From: Calothrix sp. C42_A2020_038
GTDB taxonomy: Bacteria > Cyanobacteriota > Cyanobacteriia > Cyanobacteriales > Nostocaceae
Length of the DNA stretch: 64,000 nucleotides
Assembly (NCBI GenBank): GCA_015272395.1
Contig: JACYLQ010000035.1
Coordinates: forward strand, 1 to 64,000
Direction of reading: 5' to 3'
Below are positions 1 to 9,150 of this stretch, one piece after another (within the stretch, counting starts at the first letter, position 1; each line of letters opens with the position of its first letter). Below the pieces are notes generated by a model. The model saw nothing but the letters and a program-made list of their open reading frames with translations, was not told the DNA's origin and did not search any database. The position numbers and the translations under genes were made by a program.

Positions 1-63
1 CTGGGTTAGTTGGGGGTGTAACTGGGTTAGTTGGGGGTGTAACTGGGTTAGTTGGTGGAGTAA
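1..63. repeat. 21-bp tandem repeat in adhesin gene
   Basis: Three units of 21 bp start at positions 1, 22 and 43; the first two are identical and the third differs at two bases. On the minus strand each encodes TPPTNPV, a Thr/Pro-rich stalk. The array is cut by the window edge, so its true copy number is unknown. Confidence 0.9.
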
Positions 64-3000
64 CTGGCTCAGTGGGAATACTATTGTTAGTTAAGTTGAA
101 ATTGACATTTGCGCTGCCACTACCCAAAGTTACTGTATAACTACCAGCAACTGCATTCGCTCTGACAGGAATTGATACCTGTCCGTTAGTATCTGCTGTA
201 ACAGTGTTAGCTGTGGTGGTAGCAGAGGCGCCACTATTTGGTGCAGTAAAGGTGATGCTGGCACCAGGTACAATATTGCCGTATTGGTCTTTGACTACTG
301 CTTGTAGGTTATTAGCAAAGTTTGTATCAACAGTTGTACTTTGGTTGTTACCTCCAGTAACAGTGATATTAGCAGATGCATCTGGGGTATTGGTTAAGTT
401 GAAACTAACAGGAATAACACCGTTACCAACACCCAAACTGACTTGATAACCACCAGCAATTGTGTTTGCTTTGACTCCTATTGATATTTCACCCTTGGAA
501 TCTGTAGTCAAAGTGCTACTTGTAGTTGCAGAGGCGCCACTACTGGGTGCGGTGAAGGTAATGGTGGCGCCAGGTATTACATTACCGTATTGGTCTTTAA
601 CTAATGCTTGCAAGTTGTTTGCAAAGTTAGTATTAACGGTAGTAGTTTGATTGTTGCCTCCTGTTGACGTGATGCTGGCGGGTACATCCGGAATGTTGGT
701 GAGAGTCAAGTCAGTGGGTGCAGTTCCATCATTACTATCAACACTAACAGTGTAACTACCAGCAACTGTATTTGCAGTAGCTGTAACACTAGCTTGACCA
801 GAGACATCAATAGTTGCAGTGTTAGTGCCAAGGGTCGCAGTGGCGCCTGTAGTACCCGTGGAAACGGAGTAATTAACAACACCACCTGCAACTGGTTCAC
901 CGGGTGTATTCGCAGTCACAGTTACAGTTACTGGGTAGCTGGTGTTAACAACATTACTTTGATTATTTCCAGTGATTGTAAATCCACCGGATTCAAAGGC
1001 GCCGATATCTGTTTCACCAACTCTGTTAAATCCTCGCTGGTCATCAGTGGTGACACTGGGGTCTCCTGTGTTGATAGCAGGACTTCCTGGTAAAAGAGCC
1101 ATTGTTTGGGTGGCGCCACCATAGTTACCGAGGTTAGTAAGTAAAGGGTTAATCGGATTTGCAGCTGTACCTACCTGGTTGCCATTAACTCCATTGTTGA
1201 TGCCCGACATACCAGTCCCATCTCCAATCAGATTGTACTTACTTTCATTGACAAACCCAGATATATCAGGATTGGCGCCATAGTTTTTCGCAACAATGGA
1301 GTTATTTAATATGAAGTAACCACTAAAGTGACGAATACCTCCACCTTCTTGGTTATATGTGGTGTTATCGCTGATAGTACTATTGCTTACTCTCAAAAAA
1401 TTGAAGTTATAAATACCACCACCACTATTATTTGCTGTGTTTCCACTGATAGTGCTGTTATTAACATCCAATATGCCAAAGTTAATGATACCACCACCAC
1501 CGAAGTTTAGTGCATCATTGTCGTTAATGGTGCTGTTATTTACCATTAATGTGCCAGTATTTAAAATACCGCCACCGTCGTGCTGTGATGTATTGTCGTT
1601 GATGGTACTGCTATTTACTGTTAATGTACCAGTATTAAAAATCCCACCACCACCACCGTTACCAAGGTTCTGTGCTAAGTTATTGCTGATAATAGTGTGA
1701 TTGAGAGTGAGGTTGCCGTTGTTGTTAATACCACCTCCATTTAATGAATTACCCTCTGTAACTTTTAAATATTGCAGTGTAACAGTGGCTCCAGAACCGA
1801 TATTGAAAACTTGTGAAGCATTTCTACCACTGATAGTCAGGTGATTAATACCTGTACCATCAACGGTAGTATTCCCAGAAGTAAAGGTTAATGGGCTGCC
1901 TGCTAATGTAATAATAGCTGGGTTAAAAAAGGCGCCAGTATTGTCAAACCGGATTGTGGTAGTAGGAATACTTTGGGTTGAGTTAACGTTTTGATTCGCA
2001 AAATTGACAGCCGCGCGCAGACTTCCCATATTATTGTTATCAGTGGTATTCGTCACAAGATAAGAGGAAGTCGCTTCGTAAGCTCCAATATCAATACGGG
2101 AACCAGAGTTAATACCATTTGCTCCCCTTTGTCCACCTCGTTGGTCAGTGCTGATAGTACTATCAGGGTCTCCAGCATCGATAGCTGGACTACCTGCCAG
2201 TAATGCGTGGGTCTGGGTGGCGCCACCATTATTTGCTAGAGGACCAAGGAGAGGGTTAACACCGACTTGGTTGCCGTTGGCGCCGTTACTAATACCCGTC
2301 ATGCCACTGGCATTACCGATGATATTATAGCTGCTGCTTGGGTTTATTGAACCGGAAAATATAAAAATATCAGGATTGGCATTTCTGTTTTGTGCCACAA
2401 TCGAATTGTTCAACGTCAAGTTACCAGCGTTGAAAATACCATTACCTTGCCTAATACCAGTAGTGATGTTATCAGTAATGGTACTATTCTCGACTGTCAA
2501 ATTTCCTATGTTGTAAAAGCCGCCACCACCGTCTCCTTTAGCTGTGTTACCACTAATGGTGCTGTTTGATAAAGTAAAAGTGCCACCATTAGTAATAGCA
2601 CCACCACCACCTTCGGCTGTGTTACCACTGACAGTGCTATTTAATAGAGTGAAGGTTGCATTACTGTTATTGTTAATAGCACCACCATAACCTAATGTAT
2701 AATTTCCGGTTATGGCGCTGTTGCCTACTGTTAAATTACCTGAGTTATTGATACCACTACTACTGGTAGATTGTCCTTTAGTAATGGTTAGGTTTTGGAG
2801 TGTAGCAGTTACTCCGGAAGCGACATTAAACACTTGGTTCGCATTATTGCCACTCAAGACAGTGCTACCAGCACCTACACCATTAATCGTAACGTTCTTA
2901 TTGACATTAACAGTACCACCTTCATAAGTACCCGCACCTAGATTAATTATGCGACTTCCTGCGACATTGCCAATAGCGTTGATAGCATTGTTAATCGAAC

Positions 3001-4630
3001 TGGTATTAGGATTAGTTTCTGGGTTGACTTGATTCAAGTTAAAGTTCAACCCACCTGTACTATTCATATTGATGGTGGCGCCATTTGGTTGGAAAAACAT
3101 GCGTCCTGTCAGAGTTAGGGATGCATTTCCTCCACCAGTCTGGTTAATTGAATCTTTTAAATAAATATCACCGAAACCACCAGAACCAGAAGCAGTTTGA
3201 ATTTCTACGTTAGTTCCACCATCAAGTGTATTTTCAATGGTTGCAGGAGAAATATTATTTCCTGTTCCACCATTAACAATGTCGATGTCAGTTGGGTCAA
3301 GCAACCAAGTACCTGCTTGTCCATTAACTGCACTAGCGTTTACTTTTCCACCTGTCACATCCAATGTCTTCTTGCCAGAAGTTTCTACCAAACCACCATT
3401 ACCGCCATTGGCGCCACCACGTGCGGTGATACTTCCAGCAAACTTGGTGTTATTATCTGCCCAGACAATTACCTTACCACCATTACCGTTATTGACTGCA
3501 TCAGCATTAATTACAGTATCGCTACTAACAACGGTATCTTTTGCGTTTGGAACAGTTCCTTTACCTTGATAGTCTCCTCCAACCAAAACTGTACCACCAC
3601 CATTGGAACCAGAAGCATTTATATTTGCAGCAATTAAACCAACTTTTTCACCAAGGATGTTGATTTTTCCAGCAGGAGCAGATACTTGACCACTAACAAT
3701 ATTTGTACCTTGTTCGGCTGGAATTGAAGTTCCTGAACTTGTTAGCATAACTGCACCATTCTCTACAGTCATGCCAGTGGCGCCGATAGCATCACCACCT
3801 GTGAGTAATTGTGGTAATGATAATGGTGTGTTTGGTGTGTTAACAGCAGTCTTGGTTTCGACTGGTAAATCTAAACTTAGTAAACTACCTTCGCTACTGA
3901 CTCGGACTAGCTTTTCTCCTGGTACTGCGGTAATTGTAATATTGCCACCTGGAGCAGAAATTTTTCCGGTGTTAACTACCGTTCCACCAAGTAAAGTTAA
4001 ACTTTGTCCTTCGTTAACTGCTAAGTTTCCAGCATTAACGATACTACCCAATTGATTACTAGTGAATGCAAAACTAGAGGGATTACCGTTAAGCTGTGTA
4101 TAGTTGTTATTTCCAACTGCGTTGAACCATAGGTTATTGCCAAAGCCAATACCGTTAGCAGTTGTAGCATTGAACGCCGCAGGTACATTCAAGCTAGCAT
4201 TTTGACCAAAGACAATACCTGCTGGGTTCATCAGGTAAAGGTTTGAGGCGCCACTGCTTACCTGTATCAAACCGTTAATATAAGACGCATCACCACCAAC
4301 AACCCGACCTAAGATGTTCTGAATATTCGGAGTTGAAAGGAAGTTAGCGATTTGTCCACTGTTGAGACCAAATTTTTGAAAGCTATGGAATAGATTGGCG
4401 CCGGACTGAGTACCACCAGTTATATTAAATTGATTTGGGTTACTCCCGTTCGTATTGACAATAGTACCCGTACCATCATTCGCTGGAGTAATTACTTGTG
4501 CTAATACCTGATGCGGACCAAAGCTTAGAAATAAAACCAGCCAAACAAGTAATACTTTAGCTTTGCTCTTAACTTTAGTTTTGACTTTATTTTTGATTTT
4601 TCTCAACTTCGCGCGGTGGGAAATATGCAT
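1..4630 (-). CDS. Giant secreted adhesin with filamentous haemagglutinin N-terminal domain (partial, 3' end outside window)
   Basis: 1543 codons are visible from the ATG at 4630 to the window edge, and the frame is the same at both ends. Residues 1-44 form a long basic signal peptide ending in QVLA. Residues about 46-170 match the two-partner-secretion (haemagglutination activity) domain, including the diagnostic MNPAGIVFGQNASLNV near residue 134. A long parallel beta-helix region follows, with many NNGG/STIS-type rungs and two module ends reading DIGAYE (near residue 847) and DIGAFES (near 1207). From about residue 1210 there are three invasin-like Ig domains (for example DQYGNIVPGASITF), then a Thr/Pro linker of TPPTNPV repeats. 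This is known as a cell-surface or secreted adhesin architecture in cyanobacteria; the family is exported by a TpsB/Omp85 partner, which is not seen here. Function in attachment or filament contact is inferred. Confidence 0.88.
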   Translation of the reverse strand, partial: MHISHRAKLRKIKNKVKTKVKSKAKVLLVWLVLFLSFGPHQVLAQVITPANDGTGTIVNTNGSNPNQFNITGGTQSGANLFHSFQKFGLNSGQIANFLSTPNIQNILGRVVGGDASYINGLIQVSSGASNLYLMNPAGIVFGQNASLNVPAAFNATTANGIGFGNNLWFNAVGNNNYTQLNGNPSSFAFTSNQLGSIVNAGNLAVNEGQSLTLLGGTVVNTGKISAPGGNITITAVPGEKLVRVSSEGSLLSLDLPVETKTAVNTPNTPLSLPQLLTGGDAIGATGMTVENGAVMLTSSGTSIPAEQGTNIVSGQVSAPAGKINILGEKVGLIAANINASGSNGGGTVLVGGDYQGKGTVPNAKDTVVSSDTVINADAVNNGNGGKVIVWADNNTKFAGSITARGGANGGNGGLVETSGKKTLDVTGGKVNASAVNGQAGTWLLDPTDIDIVNGGTGNNISPATIENTLDGGTNVEIQTASGSGGFGDIYLKDSINQTGGGNASLTLTGRMFFQPNGATINMNSTGGLNFNLNQVNPETNPNTSSINNAINAIGNVAGSRIINLGAGTYEGGTVNVNKNVTINGVGAGSTVLSGNNANQVFNVASGVTATLQNLTITKGQSTSSSGINNSGNLTVGNSAITGNYTLGYGGAINNNSNATFTLLNSTVSGNTAEGGGGAITNGGTFTLSNSTISGNTAKGDGGGGFYNIGNLTVENSTITDNITTGIRQGNGIFNAGNLTLNNSIVAQNRNANPDIFIFSGSINPSSSYNIIGNASGMTGISNGANGNQVGVNPLLGPLANNGGATQTHALLAGSPAIDAGDPDSTISTDQRGGQRGANGINSGSRIDIGAYEATSSYLVTNTTDNNNMGSLRAAVNFANQNVNSTQSIPTTTIRFDNTGAFFNPAIITLAGSPLTFTSGNTTVDGTGINHLTISGRNASQVFNIGSGATVTLQYLKVTEGNSLNGGGINNNGNLTLNHTIISNNLAQNLGNGGGGGIFNTGTLTVNSSTINDNTSQHDGGGILNTGTLMVNNSTINDNDALNFGGGGIINFGILDVNNSTISGNTANNSGGGIYNFNFLRVSNSTISDNTTYNQEGGGIRHFSGYFILNNSIVAKNYGANPDISGFVNESKYNLIGDGTGMSGINNGVNGNQVGTAANPINPLLTNLGNYGGATQTMALLPGSPAINTGDPSVTTDDQRGFNRVGETDIGAFESGGFTITGNNQSNVVNTSYPVTVTVTANTPGEPVAGGVVNYSVSTGTTGATATLGTNTATIDVSGQASVTATANTVAGSYTVSVDSNDGTAPTDLTLTNIPDVPASITSTGGNNQTTTVNTNFANNLQALVKDQYGNVIPGATITFTAPSSGASATTSSTLTTDSKGEISIGVKANTIAGGYQVSLGVGNGVIPVSFNLTNTPDASANITVTGGNNQSTTVDTNFANNLQAVVKDQYGNIVPGASITFTAPNSGASATTTANTVTADTNGQVSIPVRANAVAGSYTVTLGSGSANVNFNLTNNSIPTEPVTPPTNPVTPPTNPVTPPTNP

Positions 4631-5098
4631 ATTTTGTAATTTATTTTACTTTTAATTTACACATGAGCGCAAATATAGAAATACTGAACTGTGATACTTT
4701 TGACCTGATGAAAATCTACTCTACTCTACATGAGTGCTATATACTTACAGTATTTTTTTTCACCAGATTTATAAACCTTTAGATAAGTCGTTATTAAGGT
4801 TTTTAGAGGTTTGTAATGTATTTAACCAATTAGCATAACTTGTCCATCTGCGTGTCGGAGAGGAATGGCAAGAAAAAAGGCACTCGTGCAGATGACAGAG
4901 GGCACTTGTGGGCGATCTGTGCAGCAAGAAGAATATTTTGCCCCTCTCCGTGTCGGAGAGGGGTTTCCGGGTAAATGAGGTACGCGCGCAACGGGTTGTT
5001 TTGAGGGGTCAGCTAGCTGAGTGCTTACCAATTTGAGCTTAACAAGGGCGCCAGTTTTCTCTCAATATTTTCTCTCAATATAAATAAGCTCGCATTGT
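4631..5098. other. Intergenic region upstream of adhesin, with palindromic repeats
   Basis: No supported gene. The first part upstream of the adhesin ATG at 4630 is very AT-rich and must hold its promoter, but no clear boxes can be assigned. The right part holds dispersed palindromes: 4941-4963 and a partial relative around 4849-4863 sharing GTGTCGGAGAGG. Near 5056-5082 the phrase TTTTCTCTCAATA is repeated in tandem. A 69-codon minus frame across 4822-5031 is only a translation of the repeat. Confidence 0.6.
4941..4963. repeat. Perfect palindrome of a dispersed cyanobacterial repeat
   Basis: CCCCTCTCCG and CGGAGAGGGG form a perfect 10-bp stem with a TGT loop. The surrounding sequence, read on the minus strand, gives the NPSPTRRGA phrase that recurs as a spurious peptide in many cyanobacterial annotations, so this is a dispersed element rather than a gene. 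Confidence 0.75.
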
Positions 5099-5329
5099 TT
5101 AATCAAAAACAAAGTAGAATTCAACTTCGCTAAAAACACGCTGGCTGAGTTGATTATCTGGAATAAAAAACAGGAAAGAATCGTCGCAACAAGAAGGATG
5201 TATCAGTTCTAATAGCAATTTGCCATTTGCCATCTCTGCAATTTCGTTAGTATTAGAATGAAAATCTACATATCCACCAAGCTTGCTACCTCGAATTTCT
5301 GTCTGATTTGCATAATCGTATCTATTATA
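5099..5329 (-). pseudogene. C-terminal gene remnant, possibly DUF1963-like
   Basis: An open minus frame of 76 codons without a start codon ends at TAA 5099-5101 and is bounded upstream by an in-frame stop at 5330-5332. The translation is clearly protein-like (RGSKLGGYVDFHSN near the start, then LLLELIHPSCCDDSFLFFIP). The KLGGY phrase followed by a hydrophobic strand resembles the core of DUF1963 (YwqG-type) proteins, but that match is from memory and weak. The 5' part is missing. It lies just downstream of the small unknown gene at 5381-5875. Confidence 0.5.
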
Positions 5330-5380
5330 TTACTTGTCATAACTGTTTCTGAATAAAACTAGCGTTAGTAAAAATTGAAC

Positions 5381-5875
5381 CTATTGCTTAGTTTGAAGAT
5401 AAATCTCAAAATCTGTACCTACTTCCTGAATATCAATGTCAGGATGTTGTAATGCTTTTGCAACAAGTTTTCGTGCCAATTGAGTGTCAAGCTGAATATA
5501 AAGCTCTAATAATCGTCTATACTCTTCATCTGTACCATTGTTCAATACAAATTCTGCTTGAGTTTCAATATTATCTAAAAGCCATATTTTATCAAATGAA
5601 AGAATCACATCACGAACTAGTTGAATATCTGAATGCCCAACACTAGCTAGCTTAATTAATTCATTAAATAAACTTTGACGTTCCGTATTAGTTAAATAAT
5701 TAATAACTTTCAGTGCTGTAGCTCTTTCCAAGGGATTTTGTAAGGCGAGTCTAATTAACTCTACTCTAGAGGGGCTATTTAAAAAATTCTTTCGAGTTTC
5801 TAGATAAGCTTTTTCTTGGTCAATTAATTTATGCCAAAGGTCTGTATCTTGTTGGTAATATTTTGTTTCAGTCAT
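5381..5875 (-). CDS. Hypothetical helical protein, 164 aa
   Basis: I do not recognise the family. The ATG at 5875 has no clear Shine-Dalgarno sequence. The predicted protein is almost entirely amphipathic helix, with repeated Leu/Ala-rich segments of about 35 residues (IRLALQNPLERATALKVI, IKLASVGHSDIQLVRDVI), suggesting a short HEAT-like helical repeat fold. It has no signal peptide or membrane segment. Such small acidic helical proteins are sometimes immunity or adaptor proteins, but nothing here proves this. Its neighbours are gene remnants, so its genomic context gives little help. Confidence 0.6.
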   Translation of the reverse strand: MTETKYYQQDTDLWHKLIDQEKAYLETRKNFLNSPSRVELIRLALQNPLERATALKVINYLTNTERQSLFNELIKLASVGHSDIQLVRDVILSFDKIWLLDNIETQAEFVLNNGTDEEYRRLLELYIQLDTQLARKLVAKALQHPDIDIQEVGTDFEIYLQTKQ

Positions 5876-5887
5876 AGCTAGTATTAA

Positions 5888-6094
5888 TTATATTTCTTTT
5901 TTATCAGTATAAACCCAGCCACAACTCATGAATTTTTCGACAAACTCTGAAAATGGCATTTCAACGACAGGGTAAATAGTATGGTGGGTAGGCAAGTGAG
6001 TTCCACCAACATCTTTACCATCCGCTGCACTACGCGCTGTGCCTGTGGCACCGATGGAGATTGGCATTCGCCCTCCGAAGGGAGACTTGAACAA
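5888..6094 (-). pseudogene. Gene tail fused to a dispersed repeat
   Basis: A 68-codon minus frame has only a TTG start. Its first half (GGRMPISIGATGTARSAAD) is the translation of a GC-richer dispersed repeat at about 6000-6090. The second half (VVEMPFSEFVEKFMSCGWVYTD) looks like the genuine C-terminus of a small protein. The likely reading is a truncated gene whose 5' part was replaced by repeat sequence. Its stop lies 12 bp from the start of the next gene at 5875. Confidence 0.45.
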
Positions 6095-6141
6095 GTATCC
6101 CTTACTTTTAATTGGAGGAAGGTGCGGAGGGTGTGCGCAGT

Positions 6142-7347
6142 TTACGCATTTCTGCTTATAAAAGTATCTGGAAGTGGTTTATGATTAACAATAGCGGAGT
6201 AGACAGAGGCAAGATTTCGCGCAATTACTTCCCAAGAGTATTGTTGCTGTACTAATTTCTTACCATTTTCACCAAGCTGGCGCCGTAAATTAGGAGATTT
6301 GAGTAATTTAGCAAGGGCTTGAGCGACTGGTTCAAGTTCTCCATCAACAACTAATCCAGCTTCAGCGTTAGCTACGTCTGGAGAGATTTGAATACCTGGA
6401 GTAATTACAACGGGTAATCCCACAACCATTGCTTCAGCAATGGCAACACCAAAGTTTTCGGAAAATGAGGGTAGAGCAAATATATCTGAACCTTGGAGTA
6501 TTAAATCTTTATCTTGTCCAGTAACGAAACCCGCAAAGGTTGTTTGATTAATTATGCCATTTGATGCTGCGAGGTTTTTAAGTTCTGCTTCATACTCTGG
6601 TTTACCAGAACCTGCAACTATTAAATGAAAGTCAATATTGTGTTTGGCGATATGGCTGAGAGCTTTGATTAAAAGGTCTGGACGTTTCTTGGGGTGAAGT
6701 CGCGATAGGAATAAGACTATGGAAGTGTCTTCAGGGATATTGTAAACGTGGCATAGCTTTTGTTTGGCGCCTGGTAATAAGTTGGGTTGATTGATTCCAA
6801 GTGGTAAAGTCACGATGGGTGTCTTGACTCCAAAGTTACGCACATCTTCTGCTTCACCGATGCTTGTACAGTGAACAGCTGCCGCGCGGTTCAGATTGCG
6901 ACGTTCAATTAATGATGAGTAAGCTTGTTTTTTTAACTTACCTTGAGCGAGCGCCCAAGGTGATAATTGACCTATGGTACGGACTATATAAGGAATTTTG
7001 TGTCGGCGCGCGATTGCTCCTGCACAAGTAGGAGCGTAGGAGAAAAGATAATGAGTTGCGACTAAATCGTAATTTTGGATATTTTTCCAAAGCCAAGAAG
7101 TCAAATCAGCAGAAAAAATGAAGTCTTTCATCCGAGGGGAAACACGGGAAAAAAACCAAATAGGTATCTTTTGATACTCAGTTCTTTGTAGTAGAGGAAC
7201 GTCTAGTAAAGTTGAGCCGTTATCATTAGTTGTCGCAATTTCTGTATTGATTCCAGCCTGACGTAAGGCTTTGACTTGATTTAGGATAGCATGAGTTGGT
7301 CCGCCCATTGCTGGGCTGACGGAGGGAATGACTTGTAATATTTTCAC
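6142..7347 (-). CDS. Glycosyltransferase family 4 (GT-B fold)
   Basis: 401 aa if started at the GTG at 7347, whose GTGA overlaps the TGA stop of the amidotransferase gene, a typical translational-coupling junction. Longer upstream starts would run through that gene. The N-terminus VKILQVIPSVSPAMGGP has the GT4 glycine-rich donor-side loop. The C-terminal half carries LFLSRLHPKKRPDLLIKAL and the SENFGVAIAEAM nucleotide-sugar binding motif. It transfers an activated sugar to a lipid-linked or growing glycan in the cytoplasm. It is the last gene of the long minus-strand polysaccharide cluster. Sugar specificity cannot be told. Confidence 0.9.
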   Translation of the reverse strand: MKILQVIPSVSPAMGGPTHAILNQVKALRQAGINTEIATTNDNGSTLLDVPLLQRTEYQKIPIWFFSRVSPRMKDFIFSADLTSWLWKNIQNYDLVATHYLFSYAPTCAGAIARRHKIPYIVRTIGQLSPWALAQGKLKKQAYSSLIERRNLNRAAAVHCTSIGEAEDVRNFGVKTPIVTLPLGINQPNLLPGAKQKLCHVYNIPEDTSIVLFLSRLHPKKRPDLLIKALSHIAKHNIDFHLIVAGSGKPEYEAELKNLAASNGIINQTTFAGFVTGQDKDLILQGSDIFALPSFSENFGVAIAEAMVVGLPVVITPGIQISPDVANAEAGLVVDGELEPVAQALAKLLKSPNLRRQLGENGKKLVQQQYSWEVIARNLASVYSAIVNHKPLPDTFISRNA

Positions 7348-9146
7348 TTGGAAATTTGTCTCCACCAGTGTTGTAAGACTAGTAAACCCCAGCGGCGATA
7401 CCAGGGTGTAAGGGGTATATTTTTTGGGCAATTTATGTTGCTGAAGTAATCTTTTAATTCCCCTGAAATCCAAGTTTCCAGAGGAAAGCTGAAGCCTTGT
7501 TTCCGGCGATTGTAAATCCACTCAGGTAATTCTGGAACAGCTTGGATTAGTAGTTGTTTACCCTGAGCTAAACGAATATTGCTAGGGATTGTTGCAATCA
7601 CTTCGAGTAAATTTTGGTCAACGAGAGGAACACGCAGTTCTAAGCCCCAATTCATGCTCATCACATCGCTGTCTCGCAATAACTGATTACGCATGTAGGA
7701 GGTTAGTTCAAGAAAGCTCACTTCATCTTGTGGGGTTTGGAACCCTACCCCCACCCCCTCCCTGCATACGGGGAAGGAGGAAGGAAGGGGGGTGAGGTTT
7801 ATGTATTGTTGAAGAATTGCACGGGCTTCATTGTGTGAGAAAATGCCTCGGAAGCTATGGTAAGCGTTGCTGATAGTAGAGGGTTGCTGTAAAAAATCAC
7901 CTAAGCGTTTAGTTTGTGATGTTCTTCCCCAATGTGCTAATCCTTTGCCAAAAAGAATGGCTAGTTGAGGAATTGTGTGCAGATGCTTGCCCCATGTCAC
8001 CATTTTTGGAACTTTTTGGAATGAACGGTATCCACCAAAAAGCTCGTCTCCACCTAGTCCGGATAGTACTACTTTTGTACCGTTATCGTGGGCAATTTGC
8101 GATACACAAAAGGTATTAAAACCATCAACGCTAGGTTGGTCGATAGCTTCTAAATATCTAGGTAATAGGTTTTTTGCGATTGATGCTGTGATTTTGTATT
8201 CTGTATGGTTGGCGCCGAAATGCTTTGCTGCTCGCTGGGCAATTTCTCCTTCGCTCCATTTTTGTTCTTCAAAGGCGACGGAGTAGGTCTGCAATTGTTG
8301 GCTTTGAGTTTGGCTTGCTAGGGCGAGAACACTTGTTGAGTCAATTCCACCGCTTAGGAAAATTCCTACGGGTACATCGCTAATAAAGTGGTGTTTGATA
8401 GAGTCAACTAAAGCCGTGCGAGTTATTTCTCTAGCTTCTTGTGGTGAAATTTTTTCTGGAGTAAATTGAATTCGCCAGTATTGCTTTTGTATTATGTTAC
8501 CGCTTTGCCATTGCAACCAATGACCAGCACTTAAACAGCGTACACCTTCAATTAGGGTATATGGTTCTGGTACTGAGCCGTTGATTAGGTAGCCGTATAA
8601 TCCTTCTACACTTAGATTAACAGGTGGTAGTCCTGATGCTACAATCGCTCTAAGTTCCGAGGCAAAAGCTATAGTTGAACTAGACTGCCAGTAGTAAAGC
8701 GGCTTAATTCCTAGAGGGTCGCGCGCTAAGAAACAAGTTTTTTCTAAGTCATCCCAAATCGCAAAAGCGAACATGCCACGTAAATGATTAACACAGTCGG
8801 CGCCTATTCTTTGGTAAAGTTTGAGGATGACTTCTGTGTCGGTTTGCGATTGGAATTGTTCGCCTTGGGATATTAGATTTTGCCGTAGTTGTTGAAAGTT
8901 ATATATTTCTCCATTAAAAGTAATCCAATATCGCCCACAAGGAGTAGACATTGGTTGATGTCCAGCCGCGCTGAGGTCTAGGATTGATAGACGAGTATGG
9001 GCGAGGGCTACTTGATGGTCTTTTGATATGTAGATACCTTTATCATCAGGGCCGCGATGTTGGAGAGCCATTTGCATTCGCTCGATTCTGCTTGCCAAAC
9101 TATCCTGATGGTGATTAATTGCTAAAATTCCAGCGATACCACACAT
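7344..9146 (-). CDS. asnB: Asparagine synthase-like glutamine amidotransferase
   Basis: 600 aa from the ATG at 9146, chosen because it places the catalytic cysteine at residue 2 (MCGIAGIL) and is preceded by GAGGAT. Residues 1-215 are the class II glutaminase domain (HRGPDD, FNGEIYN). The synthetase domain carries the ATP motif SGGIDST near residues 264-270 and RVPLVDQ. In exopolysaccharide clusters such proteins are thought to amidate sugar acids or to supply amide groups; real asparagine synthesis cannot be excluded. Residues about 449-470 (TPLPSSFPVCREGVGVGF) are translated from a dispersed repeat inserted in frame (see 7737-7800). The gene starts 4 bp after the preceding glycosyltransferase and overlaps the next. 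Confidence 0.88.
   Translation of the reverse strand: MCGIAGILAINHHQDSLASRIERMQMALQHRGPDDKGIYISKDHQVALAHTRLSILDLSAAGHQPMSTPCGRYWITFNGEIYNFQQLRQNLISQGEQFQSQTDTEVILKLYQRIGADCVNHLRGMFAFAIWDDLEKTCFLARDPLGIKPLYYWQSSSTIAFASELRAIVASGLPPVNLSVEGLYGYLINGSVPEPYTLIEGVRCLSAGHWLQWQSGNIIQKQYWRIQFTPEKISPQEAREITRTALVDSIKHHFISDVPVGIFLSGGIDSTSVLALASQTQSQQLQTYSVAFEEQKWSEGEIAQRAAKHFGANHTEYKITASIAKNLLPRYLEAIDQPSVDGFNTFCVSQIAHDNGTKVVLSGLGGDELFGGYRSFQKVPKMVTWGKHLHTIPQLAILFGKGLAHWGRTSQTKRLGDFLQQPSTISNAYHSFRGIFSHNEARAILQQYINLTPLPSSFPVCREGVGVGFQTPQDEVSFLELTSYMRNQLLRDSDVMSMNWGLELRVPLVDQNLLEVIATIPSNIRLAQGKQLLIQAVPELPEWIYNRRKQGFSFPLETWISGELKDYFSNINCPKNIPLTPWYRRWGLLVLQHWWRQISK
7737..7800. repeat. Dispersed repeat inserted in frame in the amidotransferase gene
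   Basis: A C/A-rich then G/A-rich stretch within the synthetase domain translates on the minus strand to PSSFPVCREGVGVGF, the peptide left by a widespread cyanobacterial intergenic repeat. The reading frame is open through it. Relatives in this window lie at 24915-24966 and 51932-51970. Confidence 0.75.
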
Positions 9147-9150
9147 ATTT

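Noticed and set aside
4822-5031. 69-codon minus-strand reading frame
   Set aside because: It is the translation of a dispersed palindromic repeat (NPSPTRRGA phrase), has no plausible ribosome binding site and is not protein-like outside the repeat.
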